DNA of 64,000 nt from Cladophialophora immunda (taxonomy: Eukaryota; Ascomycota; Eurotiomycetes; Chaetothyriales; Herpotrichiellaceae): the NCBI RefSeq assembly GCF_000835495.1, contig NW_015622544.1, positions 5,546,855-5,610,854 on the forward strand. Reading direction: 5' to 3'. The notes under the pieces are model-generated. The model saw only the letters and a program-made list of their open reading frames with translations, was not told the DNA's origin and did no database searches. The translations under genes were made by a program, and so were the position numbers. Shown piece after piece: positions 45,985 through 57,003 of this stretch. Every line of letters starts with the position of its first letter. Position 1 is the first letter of the stretch.

Positions 45985-45998
45985 TACAAGTACTTGTA
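45985..45998. repeat. 14-bp perfect palindrome
   Basis: TACAAGTACTTGTA equals its own reverse complement. It is flanked by GTACCGAG and GGTACC, next to TACTCCGTACC. It could be a protein-binding site or chance within the dispersed motif. Confidence 0.7.
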
Positions 45999-47332
45999 GG
46001 TACCTGGTGTGCTGGAGGCCAGGGATTTGATATTCGGACCAAGTGCGAGCTTAGTACCATCGGTCACGGGCAAATTCCCCATTATTCTTCTTATTCATTA
46101 TTCCATTCCTTTCCCATCTTGTCCGCGCCCGCCGCCGTTACAACAAACTAACCAGCCAACCACTTGCTGCTGCTTCGTATTCCAAACCGCCCAAAAAGCA
46201 TCGACCAAAGACCACCAAAACGTTGTTGATGTGCATCATCCGGCCAGCCAATCACCACGGGGCTGCCTCAACCTTCTGCCCTTTGCTTTTCTTCCTTTCT
46301 GATGTTTCTTTTCCCTCTCTCCCTCTTTCCCTCGTTGTCTCTAGCCCCCCCATCGAGCAAGTGATCTGTCCAAGAACCATCTCTCGGTTTCTTCCTTGCT
46401 GGTCGCCTTCGCTCGGAATCCTTCCCACAAACTCCTGATCGTCACACCCCCTTCTTCTTCGCCTCTGTCGCCTCTTGCTCTGGACCCTGGCGCCCATGAT
46501 TGTCCACCATCCACATGCACACCCGCGGCTGTTCCCCGTCTTTCACCGTTGCAATCGACCTTGACTTGATGCGCGCGCGTGAGATTTTTCATGACCGTCT
46601 CGATCTTGGACCAACGGTTCTTTTCTCGCCCCCAGTCATCCATTCCACCCTCTCCCACACACGCACACGCACACGCTCTCACCCCCTCGACAGGTCATGC
46701 TGCGGGCCACTCAGCCTTCGCGACCATTTTCCCTCTCCTTGTCTTGTCTTGTCTTGCCTGGTCCTGTCTCTGCCCGTAGCTTATCCGTCTCTTGCGCACC
46801 CCCAAATCTATCGCCCCCCCGCCATCTCCGAACCCGTTGGCTCTGGCAGTCCCCGGTCCGAGCTCGCCGTGCCCAGTATCACTGTTCCAGCCCCCGTTCC
46901 TGTCCCTGTAACAAATACCACGATTGCATGTCACACTATTGTGCAATGTTCATGCTTCGGACCACCCTCCCCCTTTCCACCACGGGCGTTCTAGTCGAGC
47001 CCATGAGTTCCTCGGCCCTCGAGCAGCTGCAGCAAGGTACGGGGACCTAGACGGGGTCTATTGCGCTGGGCTGTTCTGGGTCTCATTCATGCTCCATCCT
47101 TCCGGGTCCCGACCACCACCGCGGGCCCACCACGCGATCCGTTACAATTTTCCCAACGATTGACCGACCATTGGGTGTCGGTACAACGACAATACCTCGA
47201 CCATTTTTCGGTCGCCTAGAATCACAGCTACCCGTCTTGCCGCAGCACCAGCACCAGCCCATGGACTGACTGACTGACGGGCGGAACTGGACTACCCACC
47301 GCACAAATTTCGCCATTCCACCCTTTGGCTAG

Positions 47333-47359
47333 CCTCTCTCTCTCTCTCTCTCTCTCTCT
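47333..47359 (+). repeat. (CT)n microsatellite
   Basis: About thirteen CT units in the probable 5' leader or promoter of the downstream zinc-cluster gene. Confidence 0.9.
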
Positions 47360-47777
47360 GCCGCTCTCTCACCACCAACAGACGCCCCCCCTTCGAAACG
47401 CTTTGGGACTCCGTCTACCGCGTTGCCCTACCACACTTGCGCAAGTCCGCCATCGAATCCACTCGCCTCGCTCTCCACCCTTTTTCCCTTCTCCGAATAC
47501 CTAGTACCACGAGATCGGCCACACGCATCTTGCAGCTTGATACATCTACCCGTCGATATCCTCACCATTCTCCCCTCCCGAAAGTTTCTAGCTTGGCTCT
47601 TTTCTTCCTTCCTCACTCCTACCTCAGTGTACTGCCTATGCACACTCTCAACTACTCGATTCTGGATCTGTTGTCGGCTGGAACGTCTCGCTGCATCTAG
47701 AGGTCCATAACCCATATGTCTTGATCCCCTTCCCCGAAAAAAACCAAACCCCCCTCTTGAGCCTCGGCATATCAGTC

Positions 47778-48880
47778 ATGAAGCCTGGCAATACCACCAC
47801 CAGTGGCCTGTCTCCACCTTCTACCGCGTCTCCCGCTGGTGTCACCAAAAGTACCTCGTTGCCCATTTCACGGTCAAGCAACTCGACGTGGGAGAAACCT
47901 GAACGGGCTCGAACCAGTCACGCTTGCGAACCGTGTCGCGAGCGCAAGACAAAATGTGATGGCTCCCGGCCTTCATGTCGGAGGTGTCTTCACACGGGCA
48001 CGACTTGCTACTATGGCTACGGCAAGGGATGGAGGAAACGGAAGTAAGCTTTGGCTTTTGGCAACTTGGCCCCCATTGTTGATGAGCCTGCGTGCGAATG
48101 CACATGCTGACAGCGACCCCTGCTCTTCCAGGACTGCAGAGGACCTCACGGCAACCTCGCGGCGTTTGGCACGGTATGAGAGTCTCCTCAATGAAATCTT
48201 GCCAATGGTCTCGTCAGAGGTACGAGCCTTGATCGAAGAAGCGCGCGACAACGTAAGGCATTCCTGTTGCGGAGAACCACCTACTCAATGCAACGGTGCT
48301 AACCTTGTGATGATGACAGGATACTGGGGCATCAAATAATGGTTCTGAGAGTGCGGATACGGAGCAAAATCTGCTGCCACCGGCTTTGCTCAAGACTGAG
48401 TCGAGCATGACAGGATCGGGTGGCCGCATCATCCTGCCGTTCCCAATACCTAGCCCGCATGTCCCAGCACCCTCGCGCTCATCAACGTCGTCGGGGACAT
48501 TTGATTCGGTTCCCCCGCCCCCTACAATTGCGAACACCGCCCCAGGATCTACCGTCCAGACATCGTCGCGCCTGTCACCCGACTCTAACAACTCGGGAAC
48601 CCGGCTGCCATCCATCACCGCCGAGGGGCTTCTGATCGAAACCGGACTCAGAGATCGATCGCCTACCAGTCTACACCGCCCGGTTGACCCGGTTGGAAGC
48701 TATGGACAAGACCGGCTGGGGGCGCCGCCAACCTCTCCGACCAGTCACACGTCCGTTGGAGGTGCGTTAACCGGACCACGTCCTGGACGTTCAGATACTG
48801 ACCCGCGGAGAAGAGACTATGCGGTCCCCACAGTTTTCCCCTGGCTGAAATCCAACGAAGCTGCCGCAGTCCGCAATTGA
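47778..48880 (+). CDS. Short Zn2Cys6 DNA-binding protein
   Basis: Exons 47778-48043, 48132-48252 and 48320-48880 join in phase to 315 residues. The zinc cluster is complete, with Cys at residues 50, 53, 60, 67, 70 and 77 (core ACEPCRERKTKC), followed by the basic linker YGKGWRKRK. A helical segment that may dimerise (RRLARYESLLNEILP) comes next. The remainder is Ser/Pro-rich and ends FPWLKSNEAAAVRN. No fungal_trans middle domain is seen, although many zinc-cluster regulators have one. The frame after the stop shows no clear continuation, so this may be a naturally short regulator or one truncated by a stop or missed intron. An unusually long pyrimidine-rich leader precedes it. Confidence 0.82.
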
Positions 48881-50591
48881 AACATGTTCAACACCTCTTC
48901 AATCCGTTATCTTGCACGTGATGGGTGTCCTCGGTTGTGATCTCGATCTCGCTTCCTGGCGGAGCTACTGGACCTAGGGACGACTCTCCAAAAACTCCGC
49001 ACCCGGGACGAGGTTCTAGGCCTCGGAGCTCGACATTGCGCAGAAGTCTCAGACGTGGGACAATTCCTGCGCAACACCCATGTCAGGGGGGGAGAAGACT
49101 TTACCCTGATCTTCACGGAGATTTTTGCTCGGAAGAGAGAATGATCTGCGACTGGCCATCGCCGATGGAGGGTGGCTGTCTGGCCGACAATCACTACGGA
49201 CATCTGCCGTCAGGAATCTGCCACTCGGATTTGGGCGAGGGATGTTCCTGCAGAATGTGCGAAAAGAGGGCATAATCATTCTTGGTGCGCCACCCCCTCG
49301 AGGGCGATCCGCCGGGCCAACCACCTTTTGCAGAGTCAGCGCAGAGATAGATGGGATGGCAGATTTCGAGACTGCGATGCAGGGACTGGGTGCAGAAGGG
49401 AAGACTTCGACGTTTCGCAGTCGAGGGCCGACGCCATTCGTCACGGCCCTGGCAGGATCCACCGCACGCCCAGTCGCCTTGGCACTGCAACGGCACGGGA
49501 CTGGACTGGCCAGTTCTAATTACCTTCCAATTTGGTTCCGAGTGGTGGCGGACTGGTCTTCCGAGTGACACGTCATGCAGCAGGCCCCCTATCTCACCCT
49601 ATGACAGTCCGGCCTCCGAGAAAAGAAAGAAGAGTGACTTGTTGCTGACGGTGGTGATGTTGTCATCGGATAATGGGGTCCGTGATCGGGCCATTGCTCA
49701 GCGAAAGGGGGCCACCAGGGCTCATTTGGAAATGGCCCGTTGGCTGTCAGACTAACGGGACATGCACATCCGGAGGCAATCAGCCGAATTCCGGAGTCGA
49801 AGACAAGATCACCATGTCCGAGGTCCATTGGCTTGGTCTCAACGACCATGAGCCACACCCACGGATCTGCAGCACTTCAACAGTCCATGCGATGCTCATG
49901 GACCGCCGTCACCCTATCCCTTCTACCCGTCGGTGAGGCCTGAAGCTGCGTCGGGGTTGGTTGGGTGATGCGGGTAGAGGAGAGTTACATGATGATGACT
50001 TCTTCGCGAGTCCAAAGCAGCTACGAGTCACAACACCGTTTGTGATGACCCAGCCCTCAGCTTAGATGACTCTGACGGGTAGACAGCACCAGATTCATAC
50101 GACACAGTAACGCCAACTTAGAAAATCTAGACTGATGCCAACATGGATGCGCTGGACTAATGTGGATGCGCTTAAAAATCCGGGGTGTGGTTAATTCACT
50201 TTCCTATTCAAATTATAGCATTGGTCTCCATTGGTCTCGATTCTCCCAGATTCTGCACACCAAACCCTCCAGACGTCTTGCAGTGACGGGGCGATAACAC
50301 CACACATCAGTTGCTGACCTGTGGAGAGGCACACAATGTTAGTCATGGCTATATTACCTCGGGTATACCGTCAAACACATTCGAGATATAAATGGCAAGT
50401 TTTATGCCGTCCCACTCTTTCACCCAGGCTGCCTTCATCCGTTCTTTTCCGGCGCTTGATGTCCCAACTCCTTGGGCATTGTGCTCCTAACCTCAACAGT
50501 CTGCGAGCAAAGAGAGATGCACGTGATATGGAGCAATCCGAATCCATGATATCTGGCGAGGGCGCCTTTTTTTTTTTTTATTCAGAAGAGC
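48881..50591. other. Intergenic, no gene recognised
   Basis: Several 100-150-codon open frames overlap on both strands (48907-49755) because of high GC. None shows blocks I recognise, including any fungal_trans continuation. Short direct repeats such as GTGGATGCGCT (near 50150-50170) occur. Confidence 0.5.
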
Positions 50592-50993
50592 TCAACGCAC
50601 CTTGTCGGGGACGTTTTTCCCTGTGGCCTTTTCAAACATGTCTCTCGCCTTGTCGGTGATCTTCTCGTTCATGCTTCTCTGTTTGGCCGGGTCGATTTTG
50701 CCTGATCAAGCGCGACTGGTGTTAGAATATTGCTTCAGAGTACGCATTCCCCCCAGGATATCACGGCTGCAAGCAGATGAAATAGGAAGGAGTCTGCGAC
50801 CAGGCGAGCAGCAGGACGCGGAAAGGGAGAAAAGGTACCTTGGCCGAACTTCTTCTCGACTGCGTCGAGGCCTGTGCAAGACGAAAACTGGTTAACCTCA
50901 TAGTTCGTAGCTGAGTAGGGGATGGAGCGAAGGCTATTCACCCTTGTCAACGTAGTCCTCCTGCTGCCCGGCTGCCTGTCCTTGGTTGTTCAT
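50592..50993 (-). CDS. Small conserved fungal protein (64 residues)
   Basis: Three small exons on the minus strand, 50993-50942, 50871-50839 and 50701-50592, join in phase to 64 residues. The protein is MNNQGQAAGQQEDYVDKGLD followed by AVEKKFGQGKIDPAKQRSMN and EKITDKARDMFEKATGKNVP. It is hydrophilic and helical, with no signal or membrane segment. I recognise this as a type of short protein widespread in ascomycetes and often called hypothetical or stress-related. No biochemical function is established to my knowledge. Because no single exon exceeds 37 codons, simple frame scanning misses it. The fit of both introns (GTGAAT and GTACCT donors, CAG acceptors) and the smooth protein make it convincing. 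Confidence 0.87.
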
Positions 50994-52290
50994 TCTGATT
51001 GAATCACAGAGGAGATTGCTTCTCAGAAATGGTTCGATGGTGTAAAGACCTCACGATGCTGATGTACAATGGGTTCCAGTCAACTATAGCTTCGGACACG
51101 ACGCACCGGCCGGCTTATCTTTATAGCTAAATCAACACCCTCTTCTCCGTGGGCCATGACCATTGCATGTGCTACTTGGTGCTCAGTGCAGGATGGTAAA
51201 GGAAAGGATCTGACAGTTAGGCGTGCTGCAAAATACCATCATACATCATAGCGGAGCTGGCATGCAATCAATGTGCCACTGATGTGAGTTTCCGGGCGCT
51301 GAGGAACAAGCCGGCAGACTTGGGCCAGGACTTGGACAAAGACAAAAACAAGATTCAGCTGGGCATGGTTGTTTTGTTGATGGAGCGGGAGAGAGGCTGA
51401 AGCCCGGTCGGGCGGGCTTCGACGATTTTCCCCACTGACGTCATTTAACCCCAAATAGGTATAGCCTGCGTTGGAGTTGGGAACCCCAAGCTCATGCCAA
51501 GCTTCTCTGGGCTTCACGTGATGAGGCTTGGCATTGTCGCGCCTTCTCGTCGCTGAAACATGTGAACAGCTTCACCATTGTTCGGCTGTTCAACCCTCCG
51601 GTGACCATCGCTCTTTTCCCTTTCTTTTGGGAGTCACTGAGAGACATGAACTGTCTCAAGTAACCACTGTGGCTGGTACCTTCTCCCAAATACAGTGTCT
51701 TCAACGTGCCGCCACGGTCGGGATGAAAGCGGCTGCTTCGCTGCGCCGGCGGCCCCCAGCCTCATATCGCTTCCTCAAGTTCCTCCGGTGTCGCAGTTAA
51801 ATTGCAACTTTCCGTGAAGCTGAGCCCAATTCTGCGATGGCCCTCCCAAAAGTGGACAGGTGCCGCCTCCGTCAGGTTCTGGCCCATCTCCCCCAGATCA
51901 AGGCCGAGACGCCGAGATCTCGACCCAAGCGTTCGCCCTGCGCAAACACCCCTTTCGCCCATCTTTCTCGCGCAGATCAGTCCGAGCGTTGGAACGGCTG
52001 CTGCTCGGCAACTACCAGCTTCCGGAAGATAGCCTGGGCGCGCTTACTCCATAGATGGGATACAGGGATCGCTCTTTTCTCCCCCTTCGAGATGTTCCTC
52101 CTTGATACAACACCATTGGAAAAGTTGAAACAAGCAACTTCTATCATCCGGTGTCAAAATTTGTAGTGAGTTGAACACTTCTGCTTACAAGATGACCTCC
52201 GTACGGGTTACCGAGATGGATGAGCGAGCAAGCGATGCTCGGATCTTCACGCTTCCATCTTGGAACATGTCTGCTATCCTCCAGTATTTC

Positions 52291-52297
52291 TATATAA
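52291..52297 (+). promoter_or_regulatory. Probable TATA box of the Rds1-like gene
   Basis: TATATAA lies 268 bp before the ATG at 52559, which implies a leader of roughly 230 bp. Confidence 0.5.
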
Positions 52298-52380
52298 CTC
52301 TCCTTCTCCCTGCGGCCAATATGATATCGACCAGCAGTTCTTCCAACCAGCGCTCGCCTCCCAGTCCTTCCTTCAACAGA

Positions 52381-52457
52381 CTTTTGACAAGTCATTCTTT
52401 TCTTCGAGGCTTTTGATAAGTCTGCCTTTCATTGCATTCACCCAAGCTTTTGACAAG
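52381..52457 (+). repeat. Three copies of CTTTTGAYAAG in the 5' leader
   Basis: CTTTTGACAAG at 52381, CTTTTGATAAG at 52410 and CTTTTGACAAG at 52447, spaced 29 and 37 bp, all on the same strand between the TATA box and the start codon. Confidence 0.75.
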
Positions 52458-52558
52458 CTCTCCTTCGCTCTTGACGTGTGCTGGACACTATCATTCATCG
52501 ATTCTACGGTATACACCTATAGCCTCATTTGTACACGTACAATACACCTTTCCCCAAC

Positions 52559-54074
52559 ATGAAAGCATTCACTCTTTCCGGGCTGAGCGCCCTCTTTGCC
52601 GGCTTGACGTTGGCTCATCCTGTTGCCAAACGCGGTGGTAGCTTCTCAGAGGTCGACATTACCATCCTGCAATTTGCTTTGACGGTTAGTTGCAACCTCT
52701 CCACTCGAGACGGACACCAGTAACCTGACCACTTTTGAACAGCTCGAGCATCTCGAAAACACCTTCTACAAGGAGGCCTTCGCCAGCTTCCAGCTGCAGG
52801 ACTTCCTCAATGCCGGCTTTGACGAGGAATTCTTCATCAACCTCGAATTCATCGCCTCAGACGAATCCGCGCATGTTGAGTTTCTCATTGCGGCGATTGA
52901 GTCTGCTGGCATTCAGCCGGTCCAGCCTTGCCAATATAGCTTCCCAGTGACAGATGTTACCAGCTTTGTCACCGTCAGCGCTATCTTGGAGTCTGTTGGA
53001 ACCAGTGCTTATCTCGGCGCGGCCCCGTTCATTGGATCACGAGATATCCTCTCGGTGGCTGCGAGCATCATGGCCACGGAAGCGTTGCATACCAGCTCGC
53101 AGAGAAGCTCGTTGGGTGCAGTTGCCGCAGCCAGTGCATTTACTACTGTAAGTTCAGCTGTATTTCGGCGCAGAACACCATTCCATAGCTGGCTTTTTAC
53201 TAACGTGTGGCTATTCAAGTCCCTTGACGCCAACTCGGTTTTCACCATTGCCTCGCAATTCATCGTCTCCTGCCCTTCGGAGAACCCGCCGTTGCCGTTC
53301 ACTGCATTCCCCGGCTTGAAGGTCAACTCTCAACCCTGCTTCGATGAGAGCAGCAGTAGCGAGACATTCTCCACTGATTCCGTCAACTACGCTACCGTTG
53401 TCTCTGACATTGAAAGTGCCACGGACACTACCAGCGCGTATGTCGCTGATGTCACCGACTCTACGACCACTGTGGCATATGACAACACCTCGACCACCAC
53501 CACTGTTGATTACACCACTACCACTGACTCGGCGGCCTATACGACGTCCACCACCACGACTATGGACATGTCGACCACCACCACCACCACGACTACCACC
53601 ATGGATATGGCCTCAATGACCATGACCATGTCTATGTCCACGTCGGCGCCCGCATATGCGCGCCGAAGCACCGCTCTCGAAGCGCGCACAAACGGCGGCT
53701 CGGTTTCGTCTTGCTCCGCCCCGGGTGCCGGCTCCTCTATGCAACTGATTCCCGACTTTTCGCAATCGCATCATGACTTCTCCCAAGTTGAAATCATCTT
53801 TGTGACGTTCATCGCGGGTATCGAGGTTGTGTCGGTGCAGGCTGTCTTTGAACGCGATGGGAGCATCAACGTAAGCATCCCAGGAAGCATTGGTGGCGGG
53901 CAGGTGTTTATTTTCATCACCATTGTGGACATTTCGGGACGAAGCTTGAGTGACAGTGAAGTGCTCTTCGGACCCGCCATCATGGAGAGTGAGTTCTGCC
54001 CTTCGAGTCATTTGGACGGTTCAAACGCTGACTTCTGACCAGTTGCTCCATCCTTCCCCTCTATCAGCCAGTAA
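52559..54074 (+). CDS. Secreted Rds1-like ferritin-fold protein
   Basis: Exons 52559-52684, 52743-53147, 53220-53988 and 54043-54074 total 443 residues. An N-terminal signal MKAFTLSGLSALFAGLTLAH is followed by a KR site and then a ferritin-like domain (PF13668). Its blocks are FSEVDITILQFALTLEHLEN, FYKEAF, FIASDESAHVEFL and the second-half SVAASIMATEALHTS. Glu/His pairs typical of the di-iron fold are present, but metal binding is not proven. The C-terminal half has a Thr-rich tract with a Met-Asp-Met and Met-Thr-Met-Thr-Met segment, then a short beta-like domain. The second intron (53148-53219, 72 bp) is in frame and stop-free, so retention would insert 24 residues. Such proteins are secreted or cell-wall-associated and often stress-induced. 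Confidence 0.88.
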
Positions 54075-54687
54075 ATGTGACCAAGCATGCGCCGTGGGTG
54101 GCATCCTAGGTGAATCGGCGGGTCAGTGGGAGGAAACAAGAATGGTCTCTTGGAGGATGTTTGAGTCTCGGGATCAGGATGGGCTGTCGATCCCCTTTTT
54201 TCGTGTCTCTCCTTAACGACCATTTGTGGTTTCTGGGCTTTGTTATCATCTGCTTCTACGTTGTTCTAGCGAATCTAAGAGGGAAAGGAAGGGAAGGGAT
54301 AGAAGCAAAAAGCCGCCGTGTGCGCGCAGGTCTTATATTGTATATCGCCCACTCAAAACGTCTGCTGATGGGGAAAGGCAGGAAAGAATGAAGAAAAGAA
54401 CGAAGGAGATTTTCCAAAAATGAAGATACCCAGAGAAAATCAGGCAGATGACCAATGTGATATGACGAAAAACAAGCAAAAATTAAGCGTGTGGCCTTTG
54501 AGACTGGTCGTCGACCCGGATTGCGGTGGAAGAGGAAGAGGCGGATCACTCTTTGAGATGGAAACCGACCGGCTCGGCACGAGCGATCGAAAGCCCCGGG
54601 AGATTTTCAAGGGCTCATTGACCATGACTGCTCCTTTCCAGGCGTCTCTCTACTTGCTGTTGTGTCCATGTCCGGTGTCCATGGGGC

Positions 54688-54721
<34 letters not shown>

Positions 54722-55453
54722 CGAGCGTGTCCTCCTTGAACGTGACGTGACATGACAAATTCTCGGACCCGGATGCGGACGGTCGTGAGGAAGTGATACC
54801 GATCTATCAAGTCAAGTCAAGTCAAGGCAAGGCATTCCTGGATCACGGATTCGCGGATTCACCCAGGCCTCAGCCCCAAACCTTACCCTGCCCTACGCTG
54901 CCCTGCCCTGCCCTGGGCACAATCGAAACGTTTCAGGTGGTGTTTTGTTTGACCTCTGCCCGGGTGGGTGGTGTAGTGTAGTACTCCGTATCCGTACCTC
55001 TATAGAAGGACCGTGTAGGAGATGAGACCAAGGAAAGGAGGAAGGATATTAGCGATGTCAGACTGCATGGGCCCCAAAACCATCACTAGCTATTGAATGG
55101 GTCATTATTTCTCTTACTATATAAAATGGCTATACACATCACCAGCATAAACGAGGCGCGGAGTGGGAGATTGGGTACTGTTCCGCGGCGGAAAACGCTC
55201 TCGATGGGATGGTCAAGATCCGGAAGTGCCAACAAGTTATCCAGAGCCAGAAGAAACAACGCTCCTCCTGCACACCCCGGAGGCTGGTACAGTATCTAAT
55301 GATCTGACCAGGGCCCTTCCGGGAGAAAGCCCCTTTAGCCCTCGGACACGCCTTTCCGCCTGATGTTTGCTGTAACGCCATGCGTCGTCCAGATCGTGAG
55401 GTCGTTCCCGAAATCTCGACTCCCGCACCCGTCTCCCCATCACCATTGAGTAA
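54075..55453. other. Intergenic, no gene recognised
   Basis: Contains a GTCT microsatellite, tandem CAAGT (54806-54830) and CCTGC units (54890-54920), and a TACTCCGTA motif at 54982-54990. No supported coding region. Confidence 0.55.
54691..54721 (+). repeat. (GTCT)n tetranucleotide microsatellite
   Basis: About seven and a half GTCT units, in intergenic DNA. Confidence 0.9.
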
Positions 55454-57003
55454 TCAACCCATGAAGCCGCTCCGGTACTGACAGACATACTCGTGGTAAT
55501 ACTGCCTCCGCTCGCGCACAACCGGGTCGTCGTGCCCAGCGGCATCCTCACGACCGAAGCACGGGCTCACCCCGATCTGGGGCCGGTCGAGGTGCTTGTC
55601 CATCAAGCACCCCGGAATCGCTTCATCGTCGAGCCAAAACGTCCCGGCCGTCATTCGGGGCTCGATCGCCGACACTTGCACGACGTAGTTATCCACAAGA
55701 ACCTTGAGCCGCTGCTTCAGCCCTTCCAGAGACGACACCTCTGGGCCAGCTCTGCCCGCGGCCCGGGCCTCCACATATTGTTCCAGCTCATACAATAGGC
55801 ATGGATACATGATGATCAAGTCGTCAAGGGTCAGCAAGGAATCTTCCCGCGTCAGATGGCTGCGGACCTCCGCCGCGGATACGACCCCATCATCTCCAGT
55901 AAACACTAGGATGTCCGGGTACATGGCAGAGCTGATTGCTTGGTTCATCGTCGTGAAGGCGACGGACAGAAACCCCATCGTCGGCGTATCGAGGTCACGG
56001 TGGTGCATTTGCGCTATCCGGCGAAGCAGCCTTGCGTAGTCAGAGCCTATGACCTTGAGCTCGAGAAAAGCCTGGCGCTTGCCCAGAGGGAATCGTTTGA
56101 TGACATTGAGGTCATTGTTCGCATCGGCCGATAGACCCATGAAGGTAGCAGCCATCAGCCGCACTATTTCGGACTGTGTGTGTCCGTGTTGCGTCGCTTC
56201 TCGGAGAATCTTCTCTCCGCTTTTCATATGCGCCATGGCGGCGGGGAAATCCTCATTGCACTGAGCCATCGAGGAGAACAATCGGCAAACGATCAGCGCG
56301 ATATCCCACGATGGAGGCTGGTCGGAGAACGCGCGGACAGCCTGGGCTCTCTGCTCCAGGATCAGGTTGGTGTGGTCAGTCCTCGAAACATAAGAATCAA
56401 AGGTAGCTGCCACCGCCACCATCCCATGATGGACCGATGGATTCTGCCAAGCCGCTTGAGGGACAATGGATTGCCAGAAGTGATGCCACTTTCTGGTAGA
56501 AGAAAGAAGAGGCGCAGTTTTGAGGAGGAACAGCTGGGTATAGCTTTGGTCCACATCCGCCCTCCACGGGCTCGAGGGTTCGAGAAGGAGCTTAGAGAAA
56601 TCGGAAAGAGTCTGATTCCTATTGCTTGCTGTTATTGGGGATGTAAGAGGTCCTCGGTCCGGCGATAATGATTGCAAGGGACGTGGATCTGGCGCCGACG
56701 GCTCGGGCTCGACTTTGCGAGATGGCTCAAACAGCCACGTCTTCGGAGGTTCGTATCCGTCACAACGAAACTTGTCTTTCAGACATCTTGATCGACCTTA
56801 GCGTGTGGCATGTCGAAGTCGGGTCGTCGTTACCTCATACAATGCGGCTTCCCTTCGTCGCAGCGTCTGTGCCGTATCCTAGAGCGGTCATCGACATGGG
56901 AAGACTCCAGACGCCTACGCACTTACTTGCAAGTCTTACATCCAGTCCTGACTTTCGGAGCCCATCGCCTTTGCCGCTGTGCTTGTGACGATGGTGGTGG
57001 CAT
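55454..57003 (-). CDS. Zn2Cys6 regulator with Fungal_trans_2 (PF11951) domain
   Basis: Minus-strand exons 57003-56927, 56878-56834 and 56786-55454 join in phase to 484 residues. Two introns lie inside the zinc cluster. Spliced, it reads GCKTCKIRHRRCDEGKPHC then MRCLKDKFRCDGYEPPKTW, with Cys at 22, 25, 32, 39, 42 and 49. Without the two small exons the DNA-binding part would be missed. The remainder is a C6-regulator domain of the PF11951 type (HHFWQSIVPQAAWQNPSVHH, AMAHMKSGEKIL, YEYVCQYRSGF-like end). Met 57003 starts MPPPSSQAQRQRRWAPKVRT. It is divergent from the dehydratase gene, with 614 bp between start codons, so it may control that gene. This last point is inference. Confidence 0.92.

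Larger units (their letters stand above)
43075..47777. other. 4.7-kb gene-poor, low-complexity region
   Basis: No convincing gene. It contains a G20 run, a GTGGTAGAGTGG-type minisatellite, a GGC/GAG repeat block, several TACTCCGTAC-like motifs, a 14-bp palindrome and, from about 46080 on, a long C/T-rich stretch with a CT microsatellite. The pyrimidine-rich part is probably promoter and 5' leader of the zinc-cluster gene at 47778. Long open frames around 44824-45610 are products of the repeats. Confidence 0.6.
50994..52558. other. Promoter region of the Rds1-like gene
   Basis: No supported gene. Contains a TATA box and a triple short repeat in the probable 5' leader of the Rds1-like gene, and the presumed promoter of the 64-residue protein gene. 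Confidence 0.55.

Noticed and set aside
48907..49755. Several 100-150-codon frames on both strands after the short zinc-cluster gene
   Set aside because: High GC keeps frames open. I looked for a fungal_trans continuation and found no typical blocks in any frame.
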